A stretch of 64,000 bases of DNA from Methylovorus mays (GCF_020531915.1 NZ_JAJAVG010000007.1:313109-377108), one strand, 5' to 3'; positions 17,471 through 27,929 are shown, counted from the first letter of the stretch. The notes: generated by a model not told the origin, from the sequence alone. Numbers and translations are program-made.

Positions 17471-17491
17471 TAACGATAACTTAATAGTTAC
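17471..17491 (+). repeat. Short flanking repeat, copy 2
   Basis: Second copy of TAACG-N7-AATAGTTAC, between the orphan gene start and the 3' end of tRNA-Pro (11 bases away). See the copy at 15734. No integrase accompanies the pair. Confidence 0.45.
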
Positions 17492-17502
17492 TATAAGTTT
17501 GT

Positions 17503-17579
17503 TGGTCGGGGTGAGAGGATTCGAACCTCCGGCCTCCGCGTCCCGAACGCGGCGCTCTACCAGGCTAAGCTACACCCCG
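17503..17579 (-). tRNA. tRNA-Pro (anticodon CGG)
   Basis: A 77-base minus-strand cloverleaf with encoded CCA: acceptor CGGGGTG/CACCCCG, anticodon stem CCGCG/CGCGG, loop TTCGGGA (anticodon CGG, reading CCG) and T-arm GAGGTTCGAATCCTC. Its 3' end points toward the orphan AT-rich gene. Confidence 0.96.
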
Positions 17580-17645
17580 GAAGCCATGCGGGTGATGGCG
17601 AATGGAGGTTTAATTATCCTGGTGCTGACAGCAAAATTCAACTGA

Positions 17646-17676
17646 CAAGCCGCTCTCACTGGATGTGGGCGGCTTG
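17646..17676 (-). terminator. Probable terminator of the nuo operon
   Basis: CAAGCCGC (17646-17653) and GCGGCTTG (17669-17676) pair, with an inner CAC/GTG extension. On the minus strand it follows the DUF2818 gene and is trailed by GTCAGTTGAATTTTG, a modest T-run. Confidence 0.6.
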
Positions 17677-17687
17677 ATAGCGCAGGC

Positions 17688-17984
17688 TCAGGCGCGGTTA
17701 AGCCAGAAGTAGCGGTAGACGAAGCCGGGGAAGGCGAAGACGAGGAACAGGCTGCCGGTGGTGGCATAGAATTCCCAGCCTTGGGGGAATGCCTGGCCCA
17801 TGGTGGAGAGTTCGGCGTAGTGGGCGATGCCACCGGCGACGAAGTACATCACGATGAGCTCGAGCAGGCACCAGCCAGTGTGCTTGGTGCCGCCTTTAAG
17901 CGGGATCACGAAAAACAGGCGTTCGGAAAACCAGGGCATATTTGCCAGCACCAGGGCCAGCAACAGCAAAATCGTTTGTGTCAT
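17688..17984 (-). CDS. DUF2818 family membrane protein
   Basis: A 98-residue integral membrane protein with about three hydrophobic segments (residues 3-15, 40-55 and 75-92) and the conserved start LANMPWFSERLFFVIP. The DUF2818 family is found in betaproteobacteria directly downstream of nuoN; its function is not established. Here it follows the nuoN stop by nine bases, so it is in the complex I transcript, and may be an assembly or accessory factor of that complex (inference). Confidence 0.85.
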   Translation of the reverse strand: MTQTILLLLALVLANMPWFSERLFFVIPLKGGTKHTGWCLLELIVMYFVAGGIAHYAELSTMGQAFPQGWEFYATTGSLFLVFAFPGFVYRYFWLNRA

Positions 17985-17993
17985 GTCAGCTAC

Positions 17994-19445
17994 TTATTGA
18001 AAACTGTGGGTGATGGCGTAAGCGCAAATATCCATCAATCGTTGCGGGAACATGCCGAGTGCGAGCAATAGCAACGCATTCAGGCTGAGCAGCACTTTCA
18101 TGTCGATCGGGGCTTTGATCGGCGTGTTATCCAGTGGTTCATCAAAGTACATGAGTTTGACCACGCGCAGGTAGTAGAAACCACCAATCGCGGCCATAAC
18201 CACGGCAAAGATGACGAGGCCAACAAAGCCAGCCTGGAGCGCCGCCTGCAGCACGGCAAACTTGGCGTAGAAGCCGAGCGTAGGTGGCACACCGGCCATG
18301 GAGAACATGATGATGAGCATGAGGAAGGCATACCACGGGCTGCGCTGGTTCAGGCCTTTCAGGTCTTCCAGGTTATCGGCCTCAAAGCCTTTGCGTGAGA
18401 GCAAGAGCATGATGCCGAAGCCACCCAGGGTCATCAGCACATAGGCCATGATGTAAAACATGGCGGACACATAACCATTGGTGCCCGCACTCATGAAGCC
18501 ATACAGCAGGTAGCCCACATGCGAGATGGTGGAATAGGCCAGCATGCGCTTGAGGTTGGTTTGCGCAATGGCGGTGATATTACCGATGAGGATGGACAGC
18601 ACGGCCATGATGGCGAGCATGCCCTGCCAATCGATGGCGAGCACATAGAGCCCTTGGATCAGCAGGCGGATCATGAAGGCAAACGCGGCCAGCTTGGTTA
18701 CCGAGCCAATGAACAGCGTGACCGCCGTTGGCGCACCATGGTACACATCTGGCACCCACATCTGGAACGGCACGGCACCGAGTTTGAAGCCCAGGCCGGC
18801 GATCAGGAATACCACGCCCAGCACCAGCACCGAGCGATCTGGCGCGCCCTGCAGCAGGGCATTGGCGACTTCGGCAACATCGAGCGTACCGGTCACGCCG
18901 TACAGCATGGACATGCCATACAGCAGCATGCCGGAAGACAGCGCGCCCAGCACAAAATACTTCATGGCGGCTTCGGTAGCGCGCGGATTGTCCCTGTCCA
19001 TGGCGACCAGTGCATACAGACACAACGACAGCAGCTCCAGGCCCATGTAGAGCGTGAGGAAGTGCTGGCCGGAGACCATGATCATCATGCCCAGCAAGGC
19101 AAACAGCGTGAGGGCAAAATACTCTCCGCGGAACATGTCGCGCAGAGAAACATATTGGCGGGTGTAGACCAGCATGACCGATGTTGTCAGGTACATCATC
19201 AGCTTGAGCACATCGGACAAGGGGTCATCGACAAACATGCCATTGAAGGCATAGCTCACCACCGAGACATTATGCGTGCACGCCGTGACGACTGCCGCTG
19301 CTGCGAGGCCGAGCTGGGTGAAGATGTATATCAGGGAGCGATTGTGTGACTTGAGGAAAAGGTCCAGAAGCAGCACGAACATCGCCATACAGAGAATGAT
19401 GATCTCCGGCAAGGCGGCATACAGGTCGGATTGAATCGCGTTCAT
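17994..19445 (-). CDS. nuoN: NADH-quinone oxidoreductase subunit N
   Basis: Antiporter-like membrane subunit of proton-pumping complex I, 483 residues with about 14 transmembrane helices. Conserved features include YMGLELLSLCLYALVA, holding the helix-5 glutamate, and AVPFQMWVPDVYHGAPTAVT with the helix-7 lysine region nearby, plus LKRMLAYSTISHVGYLL. It lies 29 bases after nuoM, in the usual L-M-N order, and is followed by the DUF2818 gene. Confidence 0.96.
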   Translation of the reverse strand: MNAIQSDLYAALPEIIILCMAMFVLLLDLFLKSHNRSLIYIFTQLGLAAAAVVTACTHNVSVVSYAFNGMFVDDPLSDVLKLMMYLTTSVMLVYTRQYVSLRDMFRGEYFALTLFALLGMMIMVSGQHFLTLYMGLELLSLCLYALVAMDRDNPRATEAAMKYFVLGALSSGMLLYGMSMLYGVTGTLDVAEVANALLQGAPDRSVLVLGVVFLIAGLGFKLGAVPFQMWVPDVYHGAPTAVTLFIGSVTKLAAFAFMIRLLIQGLYVLAIDWQGMLAIMAVLSILIGNITAIAQTNLKRMLAYSTISHVGYLLYGFMSAGTNGYVSAMFYIMAYVLMTLGGFGIMLLLSRKGFEADNLEDLKGLNQRSPWYAFLMLIIMFSMAGVPPTLGFYAKFAVLQAALQAGFVGLVIFAVVMAAIGGFYYLRVVKLMYFDEPLDNTPIKAPIDMKVLLSLNALLLLALGMFPQRLMDICAYAITHSFQ

Positions 19446-19474
19446 TGGCTGGTTCGCTTGTTATCTAGGCATTA

Positions 19475-20953
19475 TCAAAGCAGCTTGCTCTGCGCCATGT
19501 GCGCGAGCAGGTTGTTCACGGTGGCGTGTGTCATTTCGGTAATCGGGTGCGGATACACACCGAACCCGATTACCAGTACAGCCAACACCGACAGGATGAA
19601 AAATTCGCGTCGGTTCAGGTCCTTCAGCGCGGCCACATGGGCATTGCCAATCTCACCATAGAACACGCGCTTCACCATCCACAGCGTGTAGGCTGCGCCC
19701 AGGATCAGCGTGGTTGAGGCAAGGAAGGCAAACCAGAAGTTGGCCTGCAAGGCGCCCAGAATCACCATGAATTCCCCCACAAAGCCGGAGGTGCCTGGCA
19801 AACCGGCATTGGCCATGCCAAACAACACGGCAAAGGCGGCAAATGTTGGCATGGTATTGACCACACCGCCGTAATCGGCGATCTGGCGACTATGCATGCG
19901 GTCATACAGCACGCCCACCGACAGGAACATGGCGCTGGAAACGAAGCCGTGCGAAATCATCTGCACAATCGCGCCTTCCATGCCCAGCGGATTGAAAATG
20001 AAGAAGCCCAGCGTGACAAAGCCCATGTGCGAAATCGACGAATAGGCGATCAGCTTTTTCATGTCTTTTTGCACCAGCGCCACCAGGGCGATATACACCA
20101 CGGCAATCAGCGACAGCGTAATCATGAAGCCAGAGAGGTAATGCGCAGCATCTGGCGCAATCGGCATGGCAAAGCGCAGGAAACTGTAGCCGCCAAGCTT
20201 GAGGGCAATGGCCGCCAGCACCACGGAACCGCCCGTTGGCGCCTCCACGTGGGCATCCGGCAGCCAGGTATGCACCGGCCACATCGGTACCTTGACGGCA
20301 AACGCCATGAAGAAGGCCAAGAAGATCAGGATCTGTGCCTTGAAGCTGAGCGGCAACTGGTAGTAATCCACCAGCTCAAAACTATTGCTCTGGTGATAGA
20401 GATAGATGAAGGCCACCAGCATCAGCAGGGAGCCGATGAAGGTATAGAGGAAGAACTTGATGGTGGCATAGACGCGGTTAGGCCCACCCCAGATACCGAT
20501 CACCAGGAACATGGGGATCAGCATCGCTTCCCAGAACATGTAATAAAGAATGGCATCCAGCGCGGCAAACACGCCGATCATCAGGCCAGACATGATCAGG
20601 AATGCCGCCATGTATTGCGCCACGCGTTTCTCGATCACTTCCCAGCCGGCAATCACCACAATCACCGTGGTAAAGCTGGTAAGGATGATCAGCGGTACGG
20701 CCAGGCCGTCAACACCCAGGTGGTAATTGATATTGAAGGAAGTGATCCAGCGGTGGCCTTCCTGAAACTGAAAGCCGCCATCCATCATGTTGAAATGGGT
20801 ATACAAGGGCAACGTGACCAGGAAAGCCGCGATACTGCCGAACAAGGCCAGCCAGCGCGCCAGACGTGCGTTCTGATCACCGCCCGTGCACAGCACCAGC
20901 ACCCCGGCGAAAATAGGTACCCAGATACTTAGACTAAGAATAGGCCAATCCAC
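19475..20953 (-). CDS. nuoM: NADH-quinone oxidoreductase subunit M
   Basis: Second antiporter-like proton channel subunit of complex I, 492 residues and about 14 membrane helices. Motifs are YYMFWEAMLIPMFLVIGIWGG (helix-5 glutamate), FAVKVPMWPVHTWLPDAHVEAPT (helix-7 lysine and broken-helix region) and MKKLIAYSSISHMGFV. Three bases separate its start from the nuoL stop. Normal length for the family. Confidence 0.97.
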   Translation of the reverse strand: MDWPILSLSIWVPIFAGVLVLCTGGDQNARLARWLALFGSIAAFLVTLPLYTHFNMMDGGFQFQEGHRWITSFNINYHLGVDGLAVPLIILTSFTTVIVVIAGWEVIEKRVAQYMAAFLIMSGLMIGVFAALDAILYYMFWEAMLIPMFLVIGIWGGPNRVYATIKFFLYTFIGSLLMLVAFIYLYHQSNSFELVDYYQLPLSFKAQILIFLAFFMAFAVKVPMWPVHTWLPDAHVEAPTGGSVVLAAIALKLGGYSFLRFAMPIAPDAAHYLSGFMITLSLIAVVYIALVALVQKDMKKLIAYSSISHMGFVTLGFFIFNPLGMEGAIVQMISHGFVSSAMFLSVGVLYDRMHSRQIADYGGVVNTMPTFAAFAVLFGMANAGLPGTSGFVGEFMVILGALQANFWFAFLASTTLILGAAYTLWMVKRVFYGEIGNAHVAALKDLNRREFFILSVLAVLVIGFGVYPHPITEMTHATVNNLLAHMAQSKLL

Positions 20954-20956
20954 CGC

Positions 20957-22987
20957 TTATACTTTCATGAACAAGGACAGTAACAGGAACACGCCGATAA
21001 TCATGGCAAAGGCGTAGTGATAGATCAGTCCGGACTGCAAGTGCCGGATAATGCCGGAAATGCGGCCAATCAGGCGCGCAGTGCCGTTGACCAGATAACC
21101 ATCGATCCACTTGACGTCGCCTATGCCCCAGAGCTTGCCGCCCAGGAAGCGCGAGCCACCGGCAAACACCTTCTCATTGAAGGTATCAAAGCCATATTTG
21201 TTTTCCATCAGGCGATACAGCCAGCCGCAACGCTTCTGGATAGCCGCCGGGATGTCCGGCCGCTTCATGTAGAAGAACCACGACAACACTACACCTGCCA
21301 GGGCAAAAATGAAGGGCAGACTGGTCAGTGCATGCAGCGCCATGGCACCTGCGCCGTGGAAATGATGCGCCAGCTCATGCATGACGGGATGTGCCTCGGT
21401 ATCGACAAAGATCACGCCATCAAAGAAATTTCCGAACAGCATGGGGCCAATGGCGATATAACCGATGACCAACGAAGGGATAGCCAGCGCGATCAAAGGC
21501 AAGGTCACCACCCAGGGTGACTCGTGCGGCTTGTCATGTGGGCCAAGGCCATGATGGTGCTCGTCATGATCATCATCGGCGTGCGCATCATGGTGGTCAT
21601 GCGCATGCGCTGTTTTTTCCATCCAGCGCTCCTTGCCATGGAACACCAGGAAATACATGCGGAAGGAATAAAACGCGGTCACAAACACGCCCGCCAGCAC
21701 GGCAAAGTAGGCAAAGCCGCTGCCCGGGATATGCGATAGCTTGACGGCTTCGATAATCGAATCCTTGGAATAGAACCCAGACAGCAATGGCGTGCCGATC
21801 AGCGCCAGGGAGCCAATCAATGAGGTAATCCAGGTGATCTTCATGTATTTGCGCAGACCACCCATGTTGCGGATGTCCTGATCGTGGTGCATGCCCATGA
21901 TCACAGAACCGGCGGCCAGAAACAGCAAGGCCTTGAAGAAGGCATGGGTCATGAGGTGGAAGATGGCAACGGAATATGCCGATGCACCCAGCGCCACCGT
22001 CATGTAGCCCAGCTGCGACAGCGTGGAATACGCCACCACGCGCTTGATGTCGTTCTGGATAATGCCGAGAAAGCCCATGAACAAGGCAGTAATCGCGCCG
22101 ATCACCATCACCGTGGACAAGGCCGTAGTCGACATTTCAAACAGCGGCGACATGCGCGCCACCATGAAAATACCGGCAGTCACCATGGTGGCCGCGTGGA
22201 TCAGGGCAGAAATAGGGGTCGGGCCTTCCATGGAATCTGGCAGCCATACGTGCAAAGGCACTTGCGCCGATTTACCCATGGCGCCGATGAACAGCAGGAT
22301 GCAAATCACCGTCAGCAGCGACCATTCGGTATTGGGGATGATGCTGACCGTGGCATCGGCAAACTGCGGTGCGATGGAGAACACGGCGGCGTAATCCAGG
22401 CTGCCAAAGAAATACAGCACCATGGCAATGCCGAGCAGGAAGCCGAAATCACCCACGCGGTTCACCAGGAAAGCCTTGAGATTGGCGTAGATGGCAGTTG
22501 GGCGCGTATACCAGAACCCAATCAGCAGATAAGACACCAGACCCACCGCCTCCCAGCCGAAGAAGAGCTGCATGAAGTTGTTGCTCATCACCAGCATCAG
22601 CATGGAGAAGGTAAACAGCGAGATGTAGCTAAAGAAGCGGCTATAGCCAGGATCTTCGGCCATGTAGCCTATGGTGTAGACGTGAACCATCAATGATACA
22701 AAGGTCACGACCAGCATCATGACCGCCGTCAGCCGGTCGATCAGGAAACCGACTTCAAAACTGGTATCGCCACTGGTCAGCCAAGTGTAGACCGTGCCGT
22801 TAAATACCCTGCCCTGCAACACATCATTGAATACCACCACCGACAGCGCAAAAGCACCTGCCACACCGGCAATGGTAAGCCAATGAGCAGCAGCACGCGG
22901 CAGCATGCGGCCAAACAGCCCCACAATGGTCGCTGCCACCAGTGGCAAGAGCGGAATCAGCAGATAGATGGTTTGCATGTCAGTCAT
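20957..22987 (-). CDS. nuoL: NADH-quinone oxidoreductase subunit L
   Basis: Largest antiporter-like subunit of complex I, 676 residues, with the distal lateral helix expected at the C-terminus. FFGWEAVGLVSYLLIGFWYTRP and KSAQVPLHVWLPDSMEGPTPISALIHAATMV are diagnostic. An unusual histidine/aspartate-rich stretch (about residues 455-485, with HAHDHHDAHADDDHDEHHH) occupies the loop after FYSFRMYFLVFHGK; it could bind metal ions. It follows nuoK by 14 bases. Confidence 0.97.
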   Translation of the reverse strand: MTDMQTIYLLIPLLPLVAATIVGLFGRMLPRAAAHWLTIAGVAGAFALSVVVFNDVLQGRVFNGTVYTWLTSGDTSFEVGFLIDRLTAVMMLVVTFVSLMVHVYTIGYMAEDPGYSRFFSYISLFTFSMLMLVMSNNFMQLFFGWEAVGLVSYLLIGFWYTRPTAIYANLKAFLVNRVGDFGFLLGIAMVLYFFGSLDYAAVFSIAPQFADATVSIIPNTEWSLLTVICILLFIGAMGKSAQVPLHVWLPDSMEGPTPISALIHAATMVTAGIFMVARMSPLFEMSTTALSTVMVIGAITALFMGFLGIIQNDIKRVVAYSTLSQLGYMTVALGASAYSVAIFHLMTHAFFKALLFLAAGSVIMGMHHDQDIRNMGGLRKYMKITWITSLIGSLALIGTPLLSGFYSKDSIIEAVKLSHIPGSGFAYFAVLAGVFVTAFYSFRMYFLVFHGKERWMEKTAHAHDHHDAHADDDHDEHHHGLGPHDKPHESPWVVTLPLIALAIPSLVIGYIAIGPMLFGNFFDGVIFVDTEAHPVMHELAHHFHGAGAMALHALTSLPFIFALAGVVLSWFFYMKRPDIPAAIQKRCGWLYRLMENKYGFDTFNEKVFAGGSRFLGGKLWGIGDVKWIDGYLVNGTARLIGRISGIIRHLQSGLIYHYAFAMIIGVFLLLSLFMKV

Positions 22988-23001
22988 TTGTTATTTTCCG
23001 C

Positions 23002-23307
23002 TTAACCCTTGAGACTGTTGATGTCATCGACGTTGATGGTTTTCAGGTTTCTGAACAGCACCACCAGAATGGCGAGGCCAATGGCAGACTCGGCTGCCGC
23101 CACCGTCAGAATGAAGAACACGAACACCTGGCCAGCCGTATCCTGCAGATAATGCGAGAAGGCAATGAAGTTGAGGTTAACCGCCAGCAGCATGAGCTCA
23201 ATCGCCATCAACAGCACGATGACGTTTTTGCGGTTAAGGAAAATGCCGACCACGCTGATGGCAAACAGCAATGAACCCAGTATGAGGTAATGCGAGAGTC
23301 CGACCAT
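23002..23307 (-). CDS. nuoK: NADH-quinone oxidoreductase subunit K
   Basis: Small membrane subunit of complex I, 101 residues and three helices, with the conserved proton-path glutamates in [16 protein letters not shown] and [14 protein letters not shown]. Its ATG overlaps the nuoJ stop (TAATG), so the two are translationally coupled. Length and sequence are standard. Confidence 0.97.
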   Translation of the reverse strand: MVGLSHYLILGSLLFAISVVGIFLNRKNVIVLLMAIELMLLAVNLNFIAFSHYLQDTAGQVFVFFILTVAAAESAIGLAILVVLFRNLKTINVDDINSLKG

Positions 23308-23948
23308 TACGCCTTGTCCTTTCCTTCGGTCTCGGCAGCTGCCGGGATTTCCACATCGGCAGGCATGCTCACCATGCGAATACGGTCTGCACGTTTGACC
23401 TTGACCTGCTCGGCCGGATCAATGAATTTCGAATCCTTGCGGTCACGCAGGGTCAGCGCAATGGCCGCCACAATCGCCACCAGCAGTACCACAGAAGCCA
23501 GCTCAAACGGCAGCAGGTAATCGGTATACAGCTGACGGCCAAGTTCGGCGGTATTGCTATAGCCTGCGGGGTGCGGCGTTGGGGCCGCAACACGGTCTAC
23601 ACCAAAGTGTTTGGAACCCAGGATCATGACCATTTCCAGTGTCATCAGAATGCCCACAGGCAAGGCAATCGGCAACGCTTCCCAGAAACCTTCGCGCAGC
23701 TTGTCGAGGTTGATATCCAGCATCATCACCACAAAGAGGAACAGCACCATCACCGCGCCCACGTAAACCAGCACCAGCGCAATCGCCAGAAACTCGGCTT
23801 CCAGCAGCAGCCAGATACCGGCGGCGGTAAAAAAGGCCAGCACCAGATGCAAGGCGGCATGCACCGGATTGCGTGAAGTAATGACGCGCAAGCCAGCAAA
23901 CAGCAGGATAGCCGCCAGGACATAGAATACGTAGTCGTTGAAATTCAT
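23307..23948 (-). CDS. nuoJ: NADH-quinone oxidoreductase subunit J
   Basis: Membrane subunit J of complex I, 213 residues with five hydrophobic helices; the third contains [18 protein letters not shown] with the pi-bulge region that gates coupling in complex I. The last 45 residues are polar (ending EGKDKA). It lies 69 bases after nuoI and overlaps nuoK by one base. Confidence 0.96.
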   Translation of the reverse strand: MNFNDYVFYVLAAILLFAGLRVITSRNPVHAALHLVLAFFTAAGIWLLLEAEFLAIALVLVYVGAVMVLFLFVVMMLDINLDKLREGFWEALPIALPVGILMTLEMVMILGSKHFGVDRVAAPTPHPAGYSNTAELGRQLYTDYLLPFELASVVLLVAIVAAIALTLRDRKDSKFIDPAEQVKVKRADRIRMVSMPADVEIPAAAETEGKDKA

Positions 23949-24017
23949 CTAGTCAGCTCGGTTGATATAGGGCGCATGGTTATTCGAATCGTCGCTCGTG
24001 TTTATTGGCACGCTAAA

Positions 24018-24509
24018 TCAGCGGTATTTGGCGTCCGCACTGCGATCCGCCGCAATCTGGGTTTCATATTTATCACCCACCGCCAGCAGCATGGGCTTGG
24101 TATACAGCAAATCGCCGCGCTTCTCGCCGTGGTAATCAAAAATCCGCGTTTCCACAATGGAGTCGACCGGGCATGATTCTTCGCAGAAGCCGCAGAAAAT
24201 GCACTTGGTCAGGTCGATATCGTAGCGGGTGGTACGGCGCGTATTGTCTTCGCGCTGTTCGGACTCAATGGTGATCGCCATGGCCGGGCAAACCGCTTCG
24301 CACAGCTTGCAGGCAATGCAGCGCTCCTCACCATTCGGATAACGGCGCAAGGCATGCAGACCACGGAAACGTGGGCTCATGGGAGTGCGCTCTTCCGGGA
24401 ACTGAATGGTGATCTTGCGTGCAAAGAAATAGCGTCCGGTAAGCGCCATCCCCTTCAGCAGCTCTACCAGCATCAGGCTTGATAATACGGTTTTGATCTT
24501 GGCTAGCAT
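24018..24509 (-). CDS. nuoI: NADH-quinone oxidoreductase subunit I
   Basis: Peripheral-arm ferredoxin-like subunit of 163 residues carrying clusters N6a and N6b. Both [4Fe-4S] motifs are present: [12 protein letters not shown] (about 63-74) and [12 protein letters not shown] (about 102-113). The N-terminal amphipathic helix [16 protein letters not shown] anchors it to the membrane. Seven bases separate it from nuoH. Confidence 0.97.
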   Translation of the reverse strand: MLAKIKTVLSSLMLVELLKGMALTGRYFFARKITIQFPEERTPMSPRFRGLHALRRYPNGEERCIACKLCEAVCPAMAITIESEQREDNTRRTTRYDIDLTKCIFCGFCEESCPVDSIVETRIFDYHGEKRGDLLYTKPMLLAVGDKYETQIAADRSADAKYR

Positions 24510-24516
24510 AATGGTC

Positions 24517-25548
24517 TCAGTGGAACAGGTAGGCCAGCGGGGTCTGCATCAGACCGCCAACCACGATGATCCAAACAAGCGTGATAGGAATAAACACTTT
24601 CCAGCCCAGTCGCATGATCTGGTCATAGCGATACCGCGGGAAAGTAGCCCGAAACCAAAGAAAGAAGAACAGCAGCAGCGCCACCTTGATGATCAACCAC
24701 AGGAAGCCTGGGATCATGTTGAAAGGTGCCACGTCGAGCAAAGGCTGCCAGCCACCGAGGAACATGATGGCGGCAAGCATGCAGACCAGTATCATGTTGG
24801 CGTATTCAGCAAGGAAGAACACGGCAAACGCCATGCCCGAGTATTCCACATGGAAACCCGCGACAATTTCGGATTCGCCTTCGGCCACGTCAAATGGCGC
24901 GCGATTGGTTTCCGCCACTGCACTGATAAAGTAAACGATAAACAAAGGGAACAAGGGCAGCCAGTACCATTGCCAGAAACCGCCCGCCTGCGCGACCACG
25001 ATCTTGCCGAGGTTGAGGCTGCCAGCACACATCAGCACGCCTACCAGTGCAAAGCCCATGGCGATTTCGTAGGAAACAATCTGGGCCGCCGAGCGTAGCG
25101 AGCCAAGGAAGGCATACTTGGAGTTGGATGCCCAACCGGCGATGATCACGCCATATACGGCCACCGAAGTCATGGCGAGGATATACAGCAAGCCAGCGTC
25201 AATATCCGCCAGGATCATGTCCACATCAAACGGCACCACGGCCCAGGCCGCCAACGCAGGCGCAATAGCTAGCACGGGCCCCAGCAGGAACAAGGTTTTA
25301 TTGGCGGCTGAAGGAATGATGATTTCCTTCATCAGCAGCTTCAAGCCATCGGCAATCGGCTGCAACAGGCCAAAATAGCCCACACGGTTAGGGCCCATGC
25401 GCACCTGCATGAAGCCAATCACCTTGCGTTCAGCCAGTGTCAGGTAAGCCACCGCACCCATGATGGGGGCCACGATGGCGATGATCTTGACCAGGGTCCA
25501 GACCACGGGCCACGCCGGACCCAACAGATTTTGCATAAAGGCGATCAT
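24517..25548 (-). CDS. nuoH: NADH-quinone oxidoreductase subunit H
   Basis: Membrane subunit of 343 residues that forms the quinone-binding chamber with NuoB and NuoD. Signatures are [23 protein letters not shown] (split here: [10 protein letters not shown] and RMGPNRVG) and [21 protein letters not shown] core [13 protein letters not shown]. Eight hydrophobic segments. Its ATG overlaps the nuoG stop by four bases. Confidence 0.97.
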   Translation of the reverse strand: MIAFMQNLLGPAWPVVWTLVKIIAIVAPIMGAVAYLTLAERKVIGFMQVRMGPNRVGYFGLLQPIADGLKLLMKEIIIPSAANKTLFLLGPVLAIAPALAAWAVVPFDVDMILADIDAGLLYILAMTSVAVYGVIIAGWASNSKYAFLGSLRSAAQIVSYEIAMGFALVGVLMCAGSLNLGKIVVAQAGGFWQWYWLPLFPLFIVYFISAVAETNRAPFDVAEGESEIVAGFHVEYSGMAFAVFFLAEYANMILVCMLAAIMFLGGWQPLLDVAPFNMIPGFLWLIIKVALLLFFFLWFRATFPRYRYDQIMRLGWKVFIPITLVWIIVVGGLMQTPLAYLFH

Positions 25549-27929
25549 GCGCGTGTCACCTCGATTTCACCCATGAGATCACCCAGCAGACTGGTCACCG
25601 GCAGGGCGGTCGGTACGCGAACCACGCCATGTGGCAGACGATCATCACGCTTGGCTTTCAGCAGCACACTTGCCACCCCCTGCTTCACGGTGACCATTTC
25701 ACCATCATCCAGGCCCAGCTCCGTGAGCAGTTGACTATGCATGGCAGCTACCGGAGCCTGCACGGCACGGGTTTTCTGCAATGGCGGTGAGCGACGCACG
25801 ATGGCATCGGACTGGAACTGCGGCACCTCACCCAGGCGTTGCAAGACATTGGATTTGATCTTGACCTGAATATCGATCAGCTCGCGCAGATTGTTATTGA
25901 GCGAGTTCCAGACCACAGTAGATGGTTTCTGACCGCCAAAAATCGCGTTTTTAACCTGCTCACTGCTATCAAAATCGAACCCGGACAAGCCCAGGGTATT
26001 GCCCAACACGCGCAATATCTTCCAGCCGGGACGGCACTCGCCCAATGGCTTGGTCACTGCGGTAAAGCTTTGCACGCGACCTTCCATGCTCATGTAGGTG
26101 CCGGAGGTCTCGGTAAACGGAGCAATTGGCAGCAATACATCGGCATGCTCCAGCGCTTCGGACTTATAAGCCGTCAGTGCAATCACACATTCGGCTTCCG
26201 CAATGGCCTGGCGGGCCTGCGCAGCATGATGGCAATCCAGCTCGGGCTCCACATTCACCAGCAGGTAAGCCTTGCGAGGTGACTCCAGCATGGCTTTGGC
26301 ATTCAGGCCATGTTCGCCTGGCAGGACGCCCACCAGATGAGCACCGGTGCTATTGGCGGCTGGCGACAGAATGCCAAAGGTAGCGCCGCAGAGTGAGGCA
26401 ATCGCTTCGGCCAGACTATAAAGCTCGGTAAAACGAGGATGACTTTGGGCAATATTGCCCAAGAAAATACCGGTGCGCGGGCTGACAAGGTCGACTTCCT
26501 TGCCCAGGCCAGCAAGGCTTTCTGCCATGGCTTGCGAGTTATCCCACACGCGGACGGTTTCCAGCAGATCATTAAGCGACTTGGGCAAACACAGCGAGAG
26601 GCGTTGCAAGCCGGACATGGCTTTCAGTATCTGCGCCAGCACGTTGACCATATCGTTCGGTGTGCAGATCGCCTTGTGTTTGACGGCCATCAGCTGATCA
26701 TCATCCATCGGATTGACCAGCGACAGCTCGGCGCCCTGCGCCACTGCCTTACGAATGCGATTTGCCAGCAGCGGGTGCTCATTGCGCAGATTGCTACCGA
26801 TGACCAGGATGCGATCCATCTCCTGCAGGTCAGGGATATTGCAACCCATCCACGGCGTGCCCATGCGCTTGCCGTCCAGACGGAAGTCGGTCTGGCGCAG
26901 GCGGTAATCAATATTGCTGGAGCCCAGGCCATGCGCAATCTGCTTGGCAAGATAGGCTTCTTCCATCGTGCTATTGGGGGATACCAGCACGCCCAGCTGC
27001 TCGCCGCCGTCGGCGTTGGTAATGTCCTTGAGCTGGCCGGCCGCAAATTCCAGTGCCGTTTTCCAATCGGTTTCGTGCCACTCACCATGATGCTTGATCA
27101 TGGGCACGGTCAGGCGGTCTGGGCTGTTCAGGCCTTCATAGGAAAAACGGTCACGGTCAGACAGCCAGCATTCATTGATGCTTTCTTTTTCGCGCGGCAA
27201 TACGCGCAGCACTTTGCCATCCTTGATATGCACTTCGATCTGCGAACCCAGGCCATCATGCGGGGCAATGGAAGGACGACGGGTCAGCTCCCAGGTGCGG
27301 GCTTTGTATCGGAATGGCTTGCTGGTGAGTGCGCCTACGGGGCACAAATCAATGATATTGCCGGACAGTTCTGAGTCGACACTCTTGTCCACGTAGGCCG
27401 TAATCTCGGCATGCTCACCACGGCCGACCATGCCCAGTTCCATCATGCCGCCGACTTCTTTCAGGAAGCGAACGCAACGCGTGCACTGAATGCACCGCGT
27501 CATGTCGGTGGAGACCAAGGGGCCTATATTCTTGTTCAGTACCACCCGCTTTTCTTCGGCATAGCGCGAAGCGGGAGCGCCGTAGGCAACGGCGATATCC
27601 TGCAGATCACACTCGCCACCCTGATCGCAAATCGGGCAATCCAGCGGGTGATTGATCAGCAGAAACTCCATGACGCTTTTTTGCGCTTCCACGGCGGCTT
27701 TGGAGCGGGTGAAGATTTTCATGCCATCGGCAACCGGAGTTGCACAGGCAGGCAGCGGCTTTGCAAACTTCTCGACCTGCACCAGACACATGCGGCAATT
27801 GGCGGCTACGGAGAGTTTTTTGTGATAGCAGAAACGCGGAATGGCAATGCCAAGCTTGTCCGCTGCATCGATGATCGTGGTGCCGTGATCAACTTCTACG
27901 GCTTTGCCGTCTATCTCTATATTCAGCAT
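25545..27929 (-). CDS. nuoG: NADH-quinone oxidoreductase subunit G
   Basis: Largest peripheral-arm subunit, 794 residues. The N-terminal [2Fe-2S] domain ([15 protein letters not shown], about 34-48), the HxCxxCxxC-type region ([15 protein letters not shown]) and a further [4Fe-4S] site ([14 protein letters not shown]) carry electrons from NuoF toward NuoI; the rest is a molybdopterin-oxidoreductase-like fold without cofactor. An AAGG site precedes the ATG. It starts 119 bases after nuoF, a gap that holds a small overlapping reading frame and a hairpin. Confidence 0.97.
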   Translation of the reverse strand: MLNIEIDGKAVEVDHGTTIIDAADKLGIAIPRFCYHKKLSVAANCRMCLVQVEKFAKPLPACATPVADGMKIFTRSKAAVEAQKSVMEFLLINHPLDCPICDQGGECDLQDIAVAYGAPASRYAEEKRVVLNKNIGPLVSTDMTRCIQCTRCVRFLKEVGGMMELGMVGRGEHAEITAYVDKSVDSELSGNIIDLCPVGALTSKPFRYKARTWELTRRPSIAPHDGLGSQIEVHIKDGKVLRVLPREKESINECWLSDRDRFSYEGLNSPDRLTVPMIKHHGEWHETDWKTALEFAAGQLKDITNADGGEQLGVLVSPNSTMEEAYLAKQIAHGLGSSNIDYRLRQTDFRLDGKRMGTPWMGCNIPDLQEMDRILVIGSNLRNEHPLLANRIRKAVAQGAELSLVNPMDDDQLMAVKHKAICTPNDMVNVLAQILKAMSGLQRLSLCLPKSLNDLLETVRVWDNSQAMAESLAGLGKEVDLVSPRTGIFLGNIAQSHPRFTELYSLAEAIASLCGATFGILSPAANSTGAHLVGVLPGEHGLNAKAMLESPRKAYLLVNVEPELDCHHAAQARQAIAEAECVIALTAYKSEALEHADVLLPIAPFTETSGTYMSMEGRVQSFTAVTKPLGECRPGWKILRVLGNTLGLSGFDFDSSEQVKNAIFGGQKPSTVVWNSLNNNLRELIDIQVKIKSNVLQRLGEVPQFQSDAIVRRSPPLQKTRAVQAPVAAMHSQLLTELGLDDGEMVTVKQGVASVLLKAKRDDRLPHGVVRVPTALPVTSLLGDLMGEIEVTRA

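Noticed and set aside
17503..17579. Duplication of the tRNA-Pro 3' end as an attachment site
   Set aside because: I searched 15650-15800 by eye for the tRNA T-arm/acceptor sequence and found no copy; only the unrelated 21-bp repeat is shared.
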